This document shows, one piece after another, positions 1 through 9,278 of a DNA stretch of 64,000 nt; within the stretch, counting starts at the first letter, position 1, and every line of letters begins with the position of its first letter. The stretch is from Veillonella criceti (GTDB lineage Bacteria > Bacillota > Negativicutes > Veillonellales > Veillonellaceae), in NCBI RefSeq assembly GCF_900460315.1, contig NZ_UHIO01000001.1:1085501-1149500 (forward strand), read 5' to 3'. Under the pieces are notes generated by a model that made no database searches, was not told where the DNA came from, and worked only from the letters and a program-made list of their open reading frames with translations. The position numbers were made by a program, and so were the translations under genes.

Positions 1-157
1 GTCCAGGTAACGATGGGATCTCTTCTTTAACACCAGTCCCTGGCACAACAAATAATGGATAAATCATATCCTCTACTTGAAGTGTTGTTTCTTGTACTAA
101 CGCACGCATAGCTGGTGTTGTCCGCAAACGGCGCGGACGATAAGTTAAGTCTACCAT
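1..157 (-). CDS. hemB: Porphobilinogen synthase (HemB), N-terminal fragment
   Basis: The gene runs off the left edge; only the first 52 codons are present. The reading from the ATG at 157 starts MVDLTYRPRRLRTTPAMR and continues with MIYPLFVVPG, the typical N-terminus of HemB (delta-aminolevulinic acid dehydratase), which condenses two 5-aminolevulinate molecules into porphobilinogen in the cytosol. An AAAGGAG ribosome binding site lies just upstream. It is the last visible gene of the haem cluster: the fused cobA-hemD gene ends 95 bases upstream on the same strand. The catalytic lysines and metal site lie outside the window. Confidence 0.93.
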   Translation of the reverse strand, partial: MVDLTYRPRRLRTTPAMRALVQETTLQVEDMIYPLFVVPGTGVKEEIPSLPG

Positions 158-252
158 AAATCCTCGTCTCCTTTATTTTAATACTACCTACTATTGTAGT
201 ACGAATTTACCAATAAGGCTACCTCTGATTAAGAAGTAGCCTCAGTATCATA

Positions 253-1773
253 TTAATTATTGTTCGCTGCATCAGCTTGAATCATCGCTACCATAGCTGG
301 AATAGTAAAAGTATCGCTAATTAAATCTGGCTCAATACCCTGTTCCACACAAGTGGCTGCTGTAATCGGTCCAATACAAGTGACCTTAGCTTTTTTAAGT
401 AACTCTTTACCCTCTTCACCTAATAGTTTCAACGTATTAGTTACCGTTGAAGAGCTAGTAAAGGTAATGTAATCTACTGTATCAGACTGTAAAGCCTCTT
501 GTAAGGTAACTGCTTGAGATTCATCTACCAAGGTCTCATATAAGCGAGCTACCGTCACATCAATGCCGCCTTCAGTTAGCCCATTATAAATCACTTTGCG
601 CGCTACTTTAGGTTGAATAAGTAAAACTTTATCCCCTTCCTTTAGTATGGGGCGCAAAGCTTTAACAACGGATTCGCCTTTATAATCGGCTGGTACAATA
701 TCCGCCAACAAGCCTTTATCGTGCAAGGCTTTAGCAGTAGCACTGCCAATCGCACACAATTTAGCCTGTCCTAACACACGACTATCTTTCCCCATAGTTT
801 GTAAAGCTTTAAAGAAATAACGTACCCCTTCTGCGGAAGTAAAAATAACAGTCTTAAAACTATGGGCCTGTAATAAAACATCTTCCGTTTTTTTCTCTAA
901 TGGTAACGCCTGTGTCTTAATAGCCGCCGCTTCAATCACATTAGCGCCTAATGCTTCTAATTGTTCACTTAAAACACTCGCCTTAGAACGAGCGCGTGTC
1001 ACCATAATCGTTTTACCAAATAATGGCTTGTTATCAAACCACCGTAAGGACTCACGCAAATTAACTACGTCCCCCACGGTAATAATAGATGGCGGTTTAA
1101 TCCCTGCTTTTTTGACATCATCAGCCACTGTTTCCAATGTAGAAATAAGCGTTTCTTGAATTGGTTTGGTGCCCCAACGAATAACAGCTACCGGTGTGTC
1201 CTTAGGACGACCATATTCCATAAGTTTCTGAGAAATCATAGGTAAATTACCAATGCCCATAACAAAGCTAATCGTATCAACTGAGGTGGCAAGCCCTTCC
1301 CAATTAATACCAGACTCATTTTTAGTTGGATCTTCATGCCCCGTTACAATAGCAAAGGATGTCGCCATAGCTCGTTGAGTAACCGGAATGCCTGCATACG
1401 CGGGCGCTGAAATACCAGAGGTAACACCTGGTACAAACTCAAAAGGTACGCCTGCTTTAACGAGTTCAAGCGCTTCTTCGCCACCACGCCCAAAAATAAG
1501 TGGGTCGCCACCTTTAAGGCGTGCTACAATTTTACCTTCTTTGCCAAATTTCACAAGCAATTCGTTAATTTCATATTGATGTAGCGTATGATGCTTACAT
1601 TGCTTTCCTGCATAAATCAATTCTGCATCAGGCCGTGCCCAACGAAGCAAATGTTCATCAGCTAAATAGTCATATACAATTACATCGGCCTTTTCTATGC
1701 ACTCACGGCCCTTTACAGTAATTAATTTATAGTCCCCTGGTCCTGCACCAATTAAATATACGATACCGGTCAT
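253..1773 (-). CDS. cobA/hemD: Fused uroporphyrinogen-III C-methyltransferase / uroporphyrinogen-III synthase
   Basis: This is a 506-aa two-domain fusion. Residues 1 to about 245 are a SAM-dependent tetrapyrrole methylase ([14 protein letters not shown] at 6-19, [16 protein letters not shown] at 85-100, [19 protein letters not shown] at 114-132), which methylates uroporphyrinogen III to precorrin-2. Residues from about 253 are HemD ([20 protein letters not shown] onward), which cyclises hydroxymethylbilane to uroporphyrinogen III. The fusion is known in Firmicutes and makes the branch-point intermediate and its first sirohaem/cobalamin product in one chain. The ATG overlaps the hemC stop by 4 bases, and a CAGGAGGG ribosome binding site lies inside the end of hemC, so the two are translationally coupled. 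Confidence 0.95.
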   Translation of the reverse strand: MTGIVYLIGAGPGDYKLITVKGRECIEKADVIVYDYLADEHLLRWARPDAELIYAGKQCKHHTLHQYEINELLVKFGKEGKIVARLKGGDPLIFGRGGEEALELVKAGVPFEFVPGVTSGISAPAYAGIPVTQRAMATSFAIVTGHEDPTKNESGINWEGLATSVDTISFVMGIGNLPMISQKLMEYGRPKDTPVAVIRWGTKPIQETLISTLETVADDVKKAGIKPPSIITVGDVVNLRESLRWFDNKPLFGKTIMVTRARSKASVLSEQLEALGANVIEAAAIKTQALPLEKKTEDVLLQAHSFKTVIFTSAEGVRYFFKALQTMGKDSRVLGQAKLCAIGSATAKALHDKGLLADIVPADYKGESVVKALRPILKEGDKVLLIQPKVARKVIYNGLTEGGIDVTVARLYETLVDESQAVTLQEALQSDTVDYITFTSSSTVTNTLKLLGEEGKELLKKAKVTCIGPITAATCVEQGIEPDLISDTFTIPAMVAMIQADAANNN

Positions 1774-2708
1774 TGCAAAATTCCCTCCTGAACTAACTCT
1801 TCAATAATATGTTTGCCCCCTTCTTCGAAGAGTGCTTTTGCTAAATTACGACCAATAATCTCTGCCGTTTGTTTAGGGCCTGTCATTTCCCCTTCGTAAC
1901 AATTTTTACCATCTAAGGATGCAATAATAGCTTTTAAGGTTAATTGTCCTTTATGAATCGTACCATGTACTCCCATTGGTACCTGACAGCCCCCTTGCAA
2001 CTGCCGTAAAAAGCTTCGTTCCCCGCGCGTACACCACATAGTGTTTTCATCATTAAGCTTAGCTAGCATGGCTAACATTTCTTCGTCATCACTGCGGCAT
2101 TCAATAGCTAATGCCCCTTGACCGACAGCTGGAATTAACTCATCCGCTGTAAATACCTGTGTAATTTGATCCGCTAACCCCAATCGTTTAAGGCCGGCTT
2201 GTGCTAACACGATAGCATCAAAATTTTCATCTTCCAATTTACGTAAACGAGTCTGTACATTCCCTCGTAGTACATTAATCTGTAAATCAGGACGATGGTG
2301 CAATAATTGTGCTTGTCGACGTAAACTACTCGTTCCCACTTTGGCGCCCTGGGGCAATTTATCTAAGGTCTTATATTTTGGTGAAACAAGGGCATCACAA
2401 GGCACCTCTCGTTTCGTAATAGCCCCTAGCGTAAGTCCCGCTGGTAAATCAGTCGGCATATCTTTCAAGCTATGAACTGCAATATCAATTGAGCCTTCAC
2501 GCATTGACGCTTCCAATTCTTCAGTGAATAACCCTTTACCACCAATTTCAGCTAATGGCTTTTCTAAAATGCGATCCCCTTTAGTGCTATGATGCACCAG
2601 TTCAACCTGACAGCCAGGAAATAAACGTTGTAATTCTGCCCCTACAAATTCAGCTTGCCACAAAGCTAAGGCACTACTTCGTGTACCAATACGGATTACG
2701 TCTCTCAT
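1770..2708 (-). CDS. hemC: Hydroxymethylbilane synthase (porphobilinogen deaminase)
   Basis: The 312-aa protein has the usual family length. It polymerises four porphobilinogens into hydroxymethylbilane. Recognisable blocks are IRIGTRSSALALWQAE at the N-terminus, the KDMPTDLP segment, TSSLRRQAQLLHHRPDL in the substrate site, and LQGGCQVPMG, whose cysteine carries the dipyrromethane cofactor. The start overlaps the hemA stop by 4 bases (ATGA) and the stop overlaps the start of cobA-hemD by 4 bases, so these genes form a tightly coupled operon. Confidence 0.97.
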   Translation of the reverse strand: MRDVIRIGTRSSALALWQAEFVGAELQRLFPGCQVELVHHSTKGDRILEKPLAEIGGKGLFTEELEASMREGSIDIAVHSLKDMPTDLPAGLTLGAITKREVPCDALVSPKYKTLDKLPQGAKVGTSSLRRQAQLLHHRPDLQINVLRGNVQTRLRKLEDENFDAIVLAQAGLKRLGLADQITQVFTADELIPAVGQGALAIECRSDDEEMLAMLAKLNDENTMWCTRGERSFLRQLQGGCQVPMGVHGTIHKGQLTLKAIIASLDGKNCYEGEMTGPKQTAEIIGRNLAKALFEEGGKHIIEELVQEGILQ

Positions 2709-3991
2709 AAGGATTTTCTCTCCTTTGCTAGGTCAAACATATCATGGAATAATTTCCAGTATTCATTCTCTTCGTCTTTACCGGCCACTTCACCAAAACG
2801 AATCATCGGATCACGCAACAATTTGCGGACAATCATACGACTCATATTATCCATAATCTTGCGCAATCTATCATCAGCATCTGGCAATTTAGCTAACGCT
2901 CTATGTAGTTCACGCTTACGAATGCGTTCGGCTTTATCACTTAATAACACCATCATCGGCCGTACCGACAAATAACCTAATTTTTCTTCTAATTCTTCAA
3001 TGGCTTCAGAAATAATTGGTTTCGCTTTTTCTGCTTCTAATTCACGCTGATGTTTATTCGCTTCTACTACACTTTCTAAAGAGTCAATATTAAACAAATA
3101 TACGTCTTTAATATCTGAAACGTCTGGATCAATATCACGTGGTACGGCAATATCAATCATCACAATTGGATTTCCCTTACGATTAGCCGCAATCTTGGCC
3201 GCTTCTTCAGGTCCAATAATATAATGAGGCGCTCCTGTAGACGTAATTAAAATATCGGCTTCTTTGGCTTGCTCAATAAACTTGTCAAATTGAATCGCTT
3301 CCCCACCAAAGCGTTTAGCCAATAATTCGGCTTTATGATATGTGCGGTTTGATACAAAAATACTTTTTACCCCTTTAGATTGCAAATGAGTGGCTGTTAA
3401 TTCACTCATTTCACCAGCGCCCAGAACAAGAACCTTGGCCTCAGCCATAGGCTTAGTCAAGCAGTCTTCAGCTAGATTAACAGCGGCATAACTTACCGAT
3501 ACCGGTGTATTGGCAATCCCTGTTTGGGTACGTACTTTCTTCCCTACACTAATGGCTCGTTGAAATATAATATTAAAAATTGGACCTGTCAAGCCACGAC
3601 TATAGGCTGTAATATAAGCAACTTTTAATTGACTTAAAATTTGCCCTTCACCTAGCACTAGTGAATCAAGACTAGAAGCTACATTAAATAAATGAGCTAA
3701 CAAATCACGGCCTTCGTAGACAAAGAACCAATCATCTTCAATATGCATATCTTCACAGCCTTTTAAATGCTGTAATAAATGAAGCATAAATTCTTTGGGT
3801 TTCGCTACATCGTCTAATACGGCATATAATTCAGTACGATTACAAGTTGATAACAGTACACACTCGGCTACTTGTTCATGTTCGTACACATGATTTAAAG
3901 CATCCCCCACTTCAGATTTATCAAAGGAAAACACTTCACGCACGTTAACGGGTGCGCTTCTATGGTTTAATCCTAATACTACTAATTGCAT
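2705..3991 (-). CDS. hemA: Glutamyl-tRNA reductase
   Basis: This 428-aa enzyme is the first committed step of the C5 route to 5-aminolevulinate, reducing glutamyl-tRNA with NADPH. The N-terminus VVLGLNHRSAPV and the LLSTCNRTELYAV block (catalytic Cys50) are diagnostic. The NADPH-binding fold starts at VLVLGAGEMSELTATHL. The C-terminal dimerisation helices are present. The start lies 32 bases inside the upstream precorrin-2 dehydrogenase-like gene, so the two are read in an overlapping operon. Confidence 0.97.
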   Translation of the reverse strand: MQLVVLGLNHRSAPVNVREVFSFDKSEVGDALNHVYEHEQVAECVLLSTCNRTELYAVLDDVAKPKEFMLHLLQHLKGCEDMHIEDDWFFVYEGRDLLAHLFNVASSLDSLVLGEGQILSQLKVAYITAYSRGLTGPIFNIIFQRAISVGKKVRTQTGIANTPVSVSYAAVNLAEDCLTKPMAEAKVLVLGAGEMSELTATHLQSKGVKSIFVSNRTYHKAELLAKRFGGEAIQFDKFIEQAKEADILITSTGAPHYIIGPEEAAKIAANRKGNPIVMIDIAVPRDIDPDVSDIKDVYLFNIDSLESVVEANKHQRELEAEKAKPIISEAIEELEEKLGYLSVRPMMVLLSDKAERIRKRELHRALAKLPDADDRLRKIMDNMSRMIVRKLLRDPMIRFGEVAGKDEENEYWKLFHDMFDLAKERKSL

Positions 3992-4595
3992 TGTTTAGTA
4001 TCTCCTCCACACGTTTCCATTTACCATCTATAATCATCGCCAACTGTTCCTCACCAAGGTAGGTCTGCCAGAATGTTTCACGCTCTGCTGGCGTTGGTAA
4101 CAATTGTCGTACTTCTCGTCGTAACTTCTTAAATGCAGGCAATATGTCTGCCACAGGTTTATATCGTTTTAGTAAATCTTGTTTCATTAAACGACTTAGG
4201 CGTGGACTCACACGGCCCGTAAAAATCGCAAATTGTAAATCACCTATATCTACACTAGCAGGGAAGGTAAAATCACAATCATCTCGATTATCCGCCCGAT
4301 TGACTAATGCCCCAAAACTTCTGGCTCGCTGCGCTACCTGCTCATTTAGTTGACTATCACTAGTCGCCAATAACACAAAATCAGCCTCTAAATCCACTGT
4401 TTCTGAATAAGGCTGCGGGTGCCAAATAATTTGTCCGGAATTGGCTAACGCCTCAATCTCAGGCGTTACCCTAGGACTTACTACGGTAATCTTAGCTTGC
4501 TCGGCTAAAAATAAAGCGATTCGCCGAGCCGCTACTGGGCCTCCACCGATAACGACACAGCGTTTCCCGGCTAAGCGTAGCGCCATTGTAATCAT
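3960..4595 (-). CDS. Precorrin-2 dehydrogenase / sirohydrochlorin ferrochelatase-like protein
   Basis: This has an N-terminal Rossmann fold (MALRLAGKRCVVIGGGPVAARRI) followed by TFPASVDIGDLQFAIFTGRVSPRLSRLMKQDL, the NASVD/SPxLSR-type block of the CysG-N / SirC / Met8 family, which oxidises precorrin-2 to sirohydrochlorin. An open frame continues upstream to a TTG at 4652. The ATG at 4595, preceded by GCGAGGA, gives a protein of about 211 aa that starts just before the conserved glycine-rich loop, so it is preferred. It is the first gene of the haem operon and links haem to sirohaem synthesis. Whether it also chelates iron cannot be told from sequence. Confidence 0.86.
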   Translation of the reverse strand: MITMALRLAGKRCVVIGGGPVAARRIALFLAEQAKITVVSPRVTPEIEALANSGQIIWHPQPYSETVDLEADFVLLATSDSQLNEQVAQRARSFGALVNRADNRDDCDFTFPASVDIGDLQFAIFTGRVSPRLSRLMKQDLLKRYKPVADILPAFKKLRREVRQLLPTPAERETFWQTYLGEEQLAMIIDGKWKRVEEILNNAISSIRIKP

Positions 4596-4632
4596 GTCAT
4601 CCTCGCTTCCTATAGAGGTACATAATCCATAT

Positions 4633-4667
4633 AATGATTCACTGCTAACCAATGATTCACTGCTAAC
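4633..4667. repeat. 18-base tandem duplication in the leader of the haem operon
   Basis: The unit AATGATTCACTGCTAAC occurs twice head to tail with a period of 18 bases, in the 5' region of the first gene of the haem operon (minus strand). It reads in frame inside the longer alternative reading frame, but lies upstream of the preferred ATG. Recent slippage is the simplest explanation; a regulatory role is possible but not shown. Confidence 0.8.
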
Positions 4668-4726
4668 ATGGATAGGTAAAACCCTATAAGCTATGAATAT
4701 TTTTCATAAGTTCCTCATACCAAAAA

Positions 4727-4749
4727 CGGCTTGATATAAGATCAAGCCG
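4727..4749 (-). terminator. Rho-independent terminator of the divIVA operon
   Basis: A 9-bp perfect stem (CGGCTTGAT / ATCAAGCCG) with a 5-base loop is followed on the minus strand by TTTTTGG. It lies 27 bases beyond the divIVA stop and upstream of the haem operon, so it separates the two transcription units. Confidence 0.9.
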
Positions 4750-4775
4750 ATTGATACGCCATATGCAATATACAC

Positions 4776-5423
4776 TTATTTTTGGGAGTCTGCCTCCGTC
4801 TGATTACCCTCAGACTCGGATTGGACTTCCTCGCTCTCACTATCGGCTGCTTCAGCAGCTGCATTAGCATCAAGAACCACTTGATCAACGCCAGCATTGT
4901 CATGAATAGTCGAATTATCTTCTGCTACCGCAGCCAATACTTCATCAATATCAACGGATTCTACCGGTACTGAACTATCACCAAGTACACAACCTTCTAA
5001 CATCTGTAATTGAGAATTCAAAATAGATTCCATACGGGCTTTAAATACAGCCACTTCATTACGAATAATAGAATATTTTTCTTGACCTTCTCGCAAGCTA
5101 CGTTCTGCCTCTTCTAAAATCTGTTTACGCTGTTGTTCTGCTTCCTGAATAATAAGGTCCGCTTCTTTACGAGCTGCATTTTTAACATTTTCACCCGTCT
5201 CTTGTGCTAATACTAATGTATTATTCATAGTCGCTTCCATCTGTTCGTATTGGGCAATGCGTTTTTCCAACTGCTCAATTTTGTCTGTCATTTCACGATT
5301 ATCACGATAAAGTGTTTCATAGTCATGAACTAATTCAGCCATAAACGCATTAACAGCATCCTTATCATACCCACGAAAGCCTGTTTCAAACTCTTTATTG
5401 TGAATATCCATTGGTGTAATCAT
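4776..5423 (-). CDS. divIVA: DivIVA-domain cell division protein
   Basis: This 215-aa protein has the DivIVA N-terminus (MITPMDIHNKEFETGFRGYD, then DAVNAFM), which binds curved membrane. A long coiled coil follows (about residues 35-140, with heptad-rich segments such as EADLIIQEAEQQRKQILEEA), then an acidic, low-complexity tail rich in Glu, Ser and Ala. It marks poles or the division site and recruits partners. It is the last gene of the yggS-sepF-proC-ylmH-divIVA cluster, 13 bases after ylmH, a context conserved in Firmicutes. Confidence 0.93.
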   Translation of the reverse strand: MITPMDIHNKEFETGFRGYDKDAVNAFMAELVHDYETLYRDNREMTDKIEQLEKRIAQYEQMEATMNNTLVLAQETGENVKNAARKEADLIIQEAEQQRKQILEEAERSLREGQEKYSIIRNEVAVFKARMESILNSQLQMLEGCVLGDSSVPVESVDIDEVLAAVAEDNSTIHDNAGVDQVVLDANAAAEAADSESEEVQSESEGNQTEADSQK

Positions 5424-5436
5424 AGCTTACCTCCTA

Positions 5437-6222
5437 TTACATGAAACGTTTGAGATAGACCCCAATACGTCCTTTACGAGATGTGCCTGTGATGGCCTCA
5501 ATCTTCATCCGTCCACGACCACGAAGAGATATAATATCTCCTTCTTTCACTTCTTGCGCTGGCCCCTTAGCAGGCTGCCAATTAACTTGAACTAAACCTG
5601 CATTAATAGAGCTAACTACTTTAGTGCGAGATACACTAAAGCCAGATGATGCGACAGCATCTAAACGCAATGAAGCTACCGTAGTGCGTATTTCTTTAAT
5701 TTTTTCTTCTTTTGGCTGAATCTCAGCTAACTCCATATCCTCTACCGATACGGATACCATGGCGATTTTAGTAAAATTTTGTTTTACATACTCAGCCATA
5801 GCTGAATCAACAATCAACTGAGCCCCACCAGTTTGCATGATAATATCACCAAAACTAGTACGCTCAACACCCAAACCCATGAGCGAGCCCAACACATCAC
5901 GATGTGTTAACAATCGGAACCGCGGATCCCAGGATACCTTTAAGGCGCTAACGCCTAAATCAACGGTACCTTGAAAATCTTCCGCTACAAATGCAACCCG
6001 TATGCGCTCGGCTCCTTCATAGCCACCACCAAATTCTACACGCAATTGCGGTAGATTGGCTTTAATCGCATCTGCAATGATAAGTCCTGCAGGCGACATA
6101 AATTCTGTCACGCGAAATGGCTTACCGGCCACCACTTGTTCTGCTAAATCAAGCATGCGTCGTGCTTCTTCACCATTACCAGATGCTTCAAAATAACGAA
6201 TTAATTTTTCTTTATCTTTCAC
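5437..6222 (-). CDS. ylmH: YlmH-type S4-domain RNA-binding protein
   Basis: This 261-aa protein belongs to the YlmH family of the division cluster. The C-terminal S4 RNA-binding domain covers about residues 180-250 (RLDAVASSGFSVSRTKVVSS, then INAGLVQVNWQ and EGDIISLRGRGR). The N-terminal part carries the conserved GGYEGAERIRVAF block. Homologues bind ribosomal complexes and act in ribosome rescue or quality control. It lies between proC and divIVA with gaps of about 10 bases, so it is cotranscribed. Confidence 0.93.
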   Translation of the reverse strand: MKDKEKLIRYFEASGNGEEARRMLDLAEQVVAGKPFRVTEFMSPAGLIIADAIKANLPQLRVEFGGGYEGAERIRVAFVAEDFQGTVDLGVSALKVSWDPRFRLLTHRDVLGSLMGLGVERTSFGDIIMQTGGAQLIVDSAMAEYVKQNFTKIAMVSVSVEDMELAEIQPKEEKIKEIRTTVASLRLDAVASSGFSVSRTKVVSSINAGLVQVNWQPAKGPAQEVKEGDIISLRGRGRMKIEAITGTSRKGRIGVYLKRFM

Positions 6223-6232
6223 AAATCCTCCT

Positions 6233-7033
6233 TTATTTCTTGCTTAACTCAAAGGAGCGTTCATAACAAGCTACTACGCCTTCTTGCATGGCCGTACGAA
6301 GACCCACTTTTTCCATAGCTGCAATACCAGCAATTGTTGTGCCTCCTGGCGAAGTCACCTGATCTCTTAAAATAGCGGGATGAGTCCCCGTTTCAAGAGC
6401 CATTTTACCAGCGCCAAACAACGTATAGGCCGCTGCTTTAATCGCCAACGAACGTGTTAAGCCAAGGCGTACACCAGCATCAGCCAAAGCATCCATAATC
6501 ACAAAGGCATAGCCCGGCCCAGACCCAGAAACCGCTGTCAATCGTTCAAGATCAGCCTCTGAAACAACAACAGCTTCCCCAATAGCTCCAAATAGCTTAG
6601 TAAAAGCTTCCGTAGCTTCATCGGTCCCTTTAGTTCCTACAGATACGGCCGTTAAACCAGCGCCTACAGCTACCGGTGTATTTGGCATAGCTCGATACCA
6701 AGAGGCTTGTGGCAACGCTGTTTCTAGGGTAGCTAAATTAATACCCGCAGCTACAGACAAACAAGTTGTACCCGCTGGAATAGCTTGAAATTGCGGAACA
6801 ACTTGAGGCCAAACTTGTGGTTTGACAGCCCAAATAATCGTATTAAGTTTGCTCAAATTAGGCATCTCAACACTGGCATTTACACCTAATTCAGTTCGCA
6901 AAGCATGTGCACTAGCCTCTGTTCTAACAAGCACCTGTACTTGTTTTGGTTCCAGTAAACCGGCCTGCAAGGCGCCACGCAATATAGCGCCTCCCATGGC
7001 TCCGGCTCCCACGAATAGAATCTGTCCTAACAT
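6233..7033 (-). CDS. proC: Pyrroline-5-carboxylate reductase
   Basis: This catalyses the last step of proline synthesis, reducing 1-pyrroline-5-carboxylate with NAD(P)H. The N-terminal Rossmann motif is ILFVGAGAMGGAILRG, followed by AMPNTPVAVGAG, SGSGPGYAFVIMDALADAG and TSPGGTTIAG, the family signature. A frame exists to 7066, but the ATG at 7033 is preceded by TAGGAG at proper spacing, starts directly at the Rossmann strand, and avoids overlap with sepF; it gives 266 aa. Its position between sepF and ylmH is common in Firmicutes. Confidence 0.96.
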   Translation of the reverse strand: MLGQILFVGAGAMGGAILRGALQAGLLEPKQVQVLVRTEASAHALRTELGVNASVEMPNLSKLNTIIWAVKPQVWPQVVPQFQAIPAGTTCLSVAAGINLATLETALPQASWYRAMPNTPVAVGAGLTAVSVGTKGTDEATEAFTKLFGAIGEAVVVSEADLERLTAVSGSGPGYAFVIMDALADAGVRLGLTRSLAIKAAAYTLFGAGKMALETGTHPAILRDQVTSPGGTTIAGIAAMEKVGLRTAMQEGVVACYERSFELSKK

Positions 7034-7044
7034 ACTAGCTCCTA

Positions 7045-7533
7045 TTAAATTTGTGGTTCTTTCCAAGCAAATTGTTCCGACAAATCATTATAGCTCTTAT
7101 CGTTATAATCAACAGTTACATTAACAGGCACACAAATGAAAATATCTTTCCCAATCTTTTCTAATTTGCCATCCAACGCAAAAGTTGCACCACTTACGAA
7201 GTCTACAATACGAGCCGCTTCATGAGCATCAGTTTTTTCAAAATTGATAACTACAGGACGCATATCACGAAGTTCATTCGTAATTTTTTCAGAATCTTCA
7301 AATACAGTTGGTTCAACAATTACTACTTTCATTGCATTAGGACGCTGTGCCACGGTGTTATATCCTCCTGTTTTTGCTGGACGAAATGCGGAACTGGTAG
7401 AATTAGTTTGAGGGGCTTGTTGTGCCGGCTCATCATAATCGGGACCTAAGTTCTCTTCATATTCTTCTTCATCATAATCGGCCGCGTTGGTTGTAAAAAA
7501 CATATTTTTAATGCTATTCCAATTTAAGCTCAT
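7045..7533 (-). CDS. sepF: Cell division protein SepF
   Basis: This 162-aa protein supports FtsZ ring assembly. An amphipathic N-terminal start (MSLNWNSIKNMFF) is followed by an acidic linker and the SepF core from about residue 65 (MKVVIVEPTVFEDSEKITNEL, RPVVINFEKTD, ARIVDFVSGATFALDGKLEKIG, DIFICVPVNVTV). The N-terminal helix anchors it to the membrane and the C-terminal domain binds FtsZ. Located between yggS and proC in the conserved division cluster. Confidence 0.95.
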   Translation of the reverse strand: MSLNWNSIKNMFFTTNAADYDEEEYEENLGPDYDEPAQQAPQTNSTSSAFRPAKTGGYNTVAQRPNAMKVVIVEPTVFEDSEKITNELRDMRPVVINFEKTDAHEAARIVDFVSGATFALDGKLEKIGKDIFICVPVNVTVDYNDKSYNDLSEQFAWKEPQI

Positions 7534-7563
7534 TTATAAACCCTCCTACATTGCGCTAAGCTA

Positions 7564-8250
7564 TTAATTATATACTCGGTTACCAAAAATTGCGGTGCCA
7601 ACGCGAATCATATTCGCGCCTTCTCCTAAAGCCACTTCAAAGTCATGGGTCATCCCCATCGATAAATAGGAAATCTGTCCGTCTGGGAATTGAGATTTCA
7701 TATCTTCATAAAGTGCATGGGCTACTCGAAAAATAGGACGAGCTTCTTCCGGATTTTCAAAAAAAGGCGCCATACACATCAACCCTCTTACTCTGACATT
7801 TGGCAATGTCTTCGCATAATCGCGCACTTCTGGAAAGTCTTCCACCGTCAACCCCGATTTACTTGCTTCTCGCGCCACATTAACCTGTAATAAAATATCT
7901 TGCACTTTATTACATTTTGTGGCTACTTTATTTATTTCATCTAGTAGCTTTTTGCTATCAACAGAGTGTATCAAGGAAAATAGTGGCACTGCTTGCCGAA
8001 CCTTATTCACTTGTAAATGGCCGATTAAATGCCATTCTAGTTCTGGTCCGTTATAGGTCAAAATCTTTTCCTTTGCTTCTTGTACGCGGTTCTCACCCAC
8101 TGTCAGAACCCCTAATTGAGCCACCGTTTCCACCGCTGTCACAGGATGGTTTTTAGTCACTGCTATGAGCGTCACTGAGTCTGTTCGACCAGCTTGTGCC
8201 ATAGCTTCTTGCATACGCTTTTGCACAGCTTCTAACGCATCTTTTATCAT
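7564..8250 (-). CDS. yggS: YggS-family pyridoxal phosphate homeostasis protein
   Basis: This 228-aa protein has the alanine-racemase-like TIM-barrel of the PLPBP/YggS family. The PLP lysine is in LIAVTKNHP (about residue 33), followed by GENRVQEAKEKI, WHLIGHLQVNKV, SVDS, and the phosphate-binding C-terminal block SMGMTHDFEVALGEGANMIRVGTAIFG. It buffers free PLP and affects amino acid and 2-oxoacid balance. It is the first gene of the sepF-ylmH-divIVA cluster; 30 bases separate it from sepF. Confidence 0.95.
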   Translation of the reverse strand: MIKDALEAVQKRMQEAMAQAGRTDSVTLIAVTKNHPVTAVETVAQLGVLTVGENRVQEAKEKILTYNGPELEWHLIGHLQVNKVRQAVPLFSLIHSVDSKKLLDEINKVATKCNKVQDILLQVNVAREASKSGLTVEDFPEVRDYAKTLPNVRVRGLMCMAPFFENPEEARPIFRVAHALYEDMKSQFPDGQISYLSMGMTHDFEVALGEGANMIRVGTAIFGNRVYN

Positions 8251-8407
8251 AGCCTACCCCCTATATGCACCAGCTAACACTTGTCAGTGCATGTCAAAAA
8301 ATTACTTTCATGCGATAATATTATATAATACTTTAGATAAAATGCCAATGAAAATATGAGAAACACTGTATATATTACGGTTATTTTTAAGCTATTTTCA
8401 TTTATTT

Positions 8408-9268
8408 TCATCTACGCTCAGTCAACATAGCAAACAGAGCCATACGCCCCGTTTTCCCATATTCTCGGCGATAGGAATAGCAAGCTGGTGCTGTCATACT
8501 ATCTGTAGCAGATACAGTAATCTGCTGTAAAGGCACGCCTAGATAGCGTAAATCTTGTACTATAAATTGTTGTAGGTTAACTCTTGGCGTTTGAATTCCT
8601 TTGTCCGCTCGATATCGATACCCTACAATTTGATCTGGAATACGTGAGGCTTTTCTAAATGTATCCGCCAACTCTTCACTCACTTCAAAGGACGTATATT
8701 GAATCGATGGTCCCAAATAAATATAGCATTCTTCCGGCTTTGTACCATAAGCATTTCCCATAGCTTCCAAGGTAAGTACTGGTACATGCCCAATAGTCCC
8801 ACGCCAGCCAGCATGAATCACCGCCATTGCATGATGATTTGGATCATACACTAACACTGGCACACAATCAGCAACCAGCAAGAGTAACGGCACACCAATT
8901 AGATTCGTAAACAAAGCATCACTATCAGGAATTGCTTTATCCATCTGAAATGCGCCCGCTCCCACCTTATCTTGCGTCACTTCTGAAATTTGAACACCAT
9001 GAACTTGCTGAGCACACGTTAACATTTCAGGTCCTACCCGCAAATGCTTAGCTAATCGCCTACGATTTTCCCATACACCTTCTATATCATCGCCTACATG
9101 AAGGCCCAGATTAAAAGAGTCAAATGGCTTTTTAGAAACGCCTCCAAAGCGACGCGTGACACCATGCATAAGAGGAAATCCAGTGAGTGCCGTAGCGGCT
9201 TCAAATTCAAAAGGTCGACCGGGAAAGCCGCCCCCTTCACGAATTACCGTTCTATTCTGTCGTGCCAT
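8408..9268 (-). CDS. pgeF: Peptidoglycan editing factor (multicopper-oxidase-like YfiH/LACC1 family)
   Basis: This belongs to the DUF152 / PgeF family. Landmarks are TRRFGGVSKKPFDSFNLGLHVGD, QQVHG, the zinc-ligand region VADCVPVLVYD, HAGWRGTIGHV, and CYSYRREYGKTGRMALF at the C-terminus. PgeF hydrolyses wrongly incorporated amino acids (L-Ser in place of L-Ala) in muropeptide precursors; relatives also show purine nucleoside activity. A frame exists to 9313, but the ATG at 9268 has GATGAGGTG before it and starts 10 bases after the upstream radical SAM stop, giving 286 aa. Confidence 0.92.
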   Translation of the reverse strand: MARQNRTVIREGGGFPGRPFEFEAATALTGFPLMHGVTRRFGGVSKKPFDSFNLGLHVGDDIEGVWENRRRLAKHLRVGPEMLTCAQQVHGVQISEVTQDKVGAGAFQMDKAIPDSDALFTNLIGVPLLLLVADCVPVLVYDPNHHAMAVIHAGWRGTIGHVPVLTLEAMGNAYGTKPEECYIYLGPSIQYTSFEVSEELADTFRKASRIPDQIVGYRYRADKGIQTPRVNLQQFIVQDLRYLGVPLQQITVSATDSMTAPACYSYRREYGKTGRMALFAMLTERR

Positions 9269-9278
9269 ACGTTTCACC

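Noticed and set aside
4653-4726. Possible cobalamin or haem-related riboswitch ahead of the haem operon
   Set aside because: The leader is too short and has no B12-box or other known aptamer sequence.
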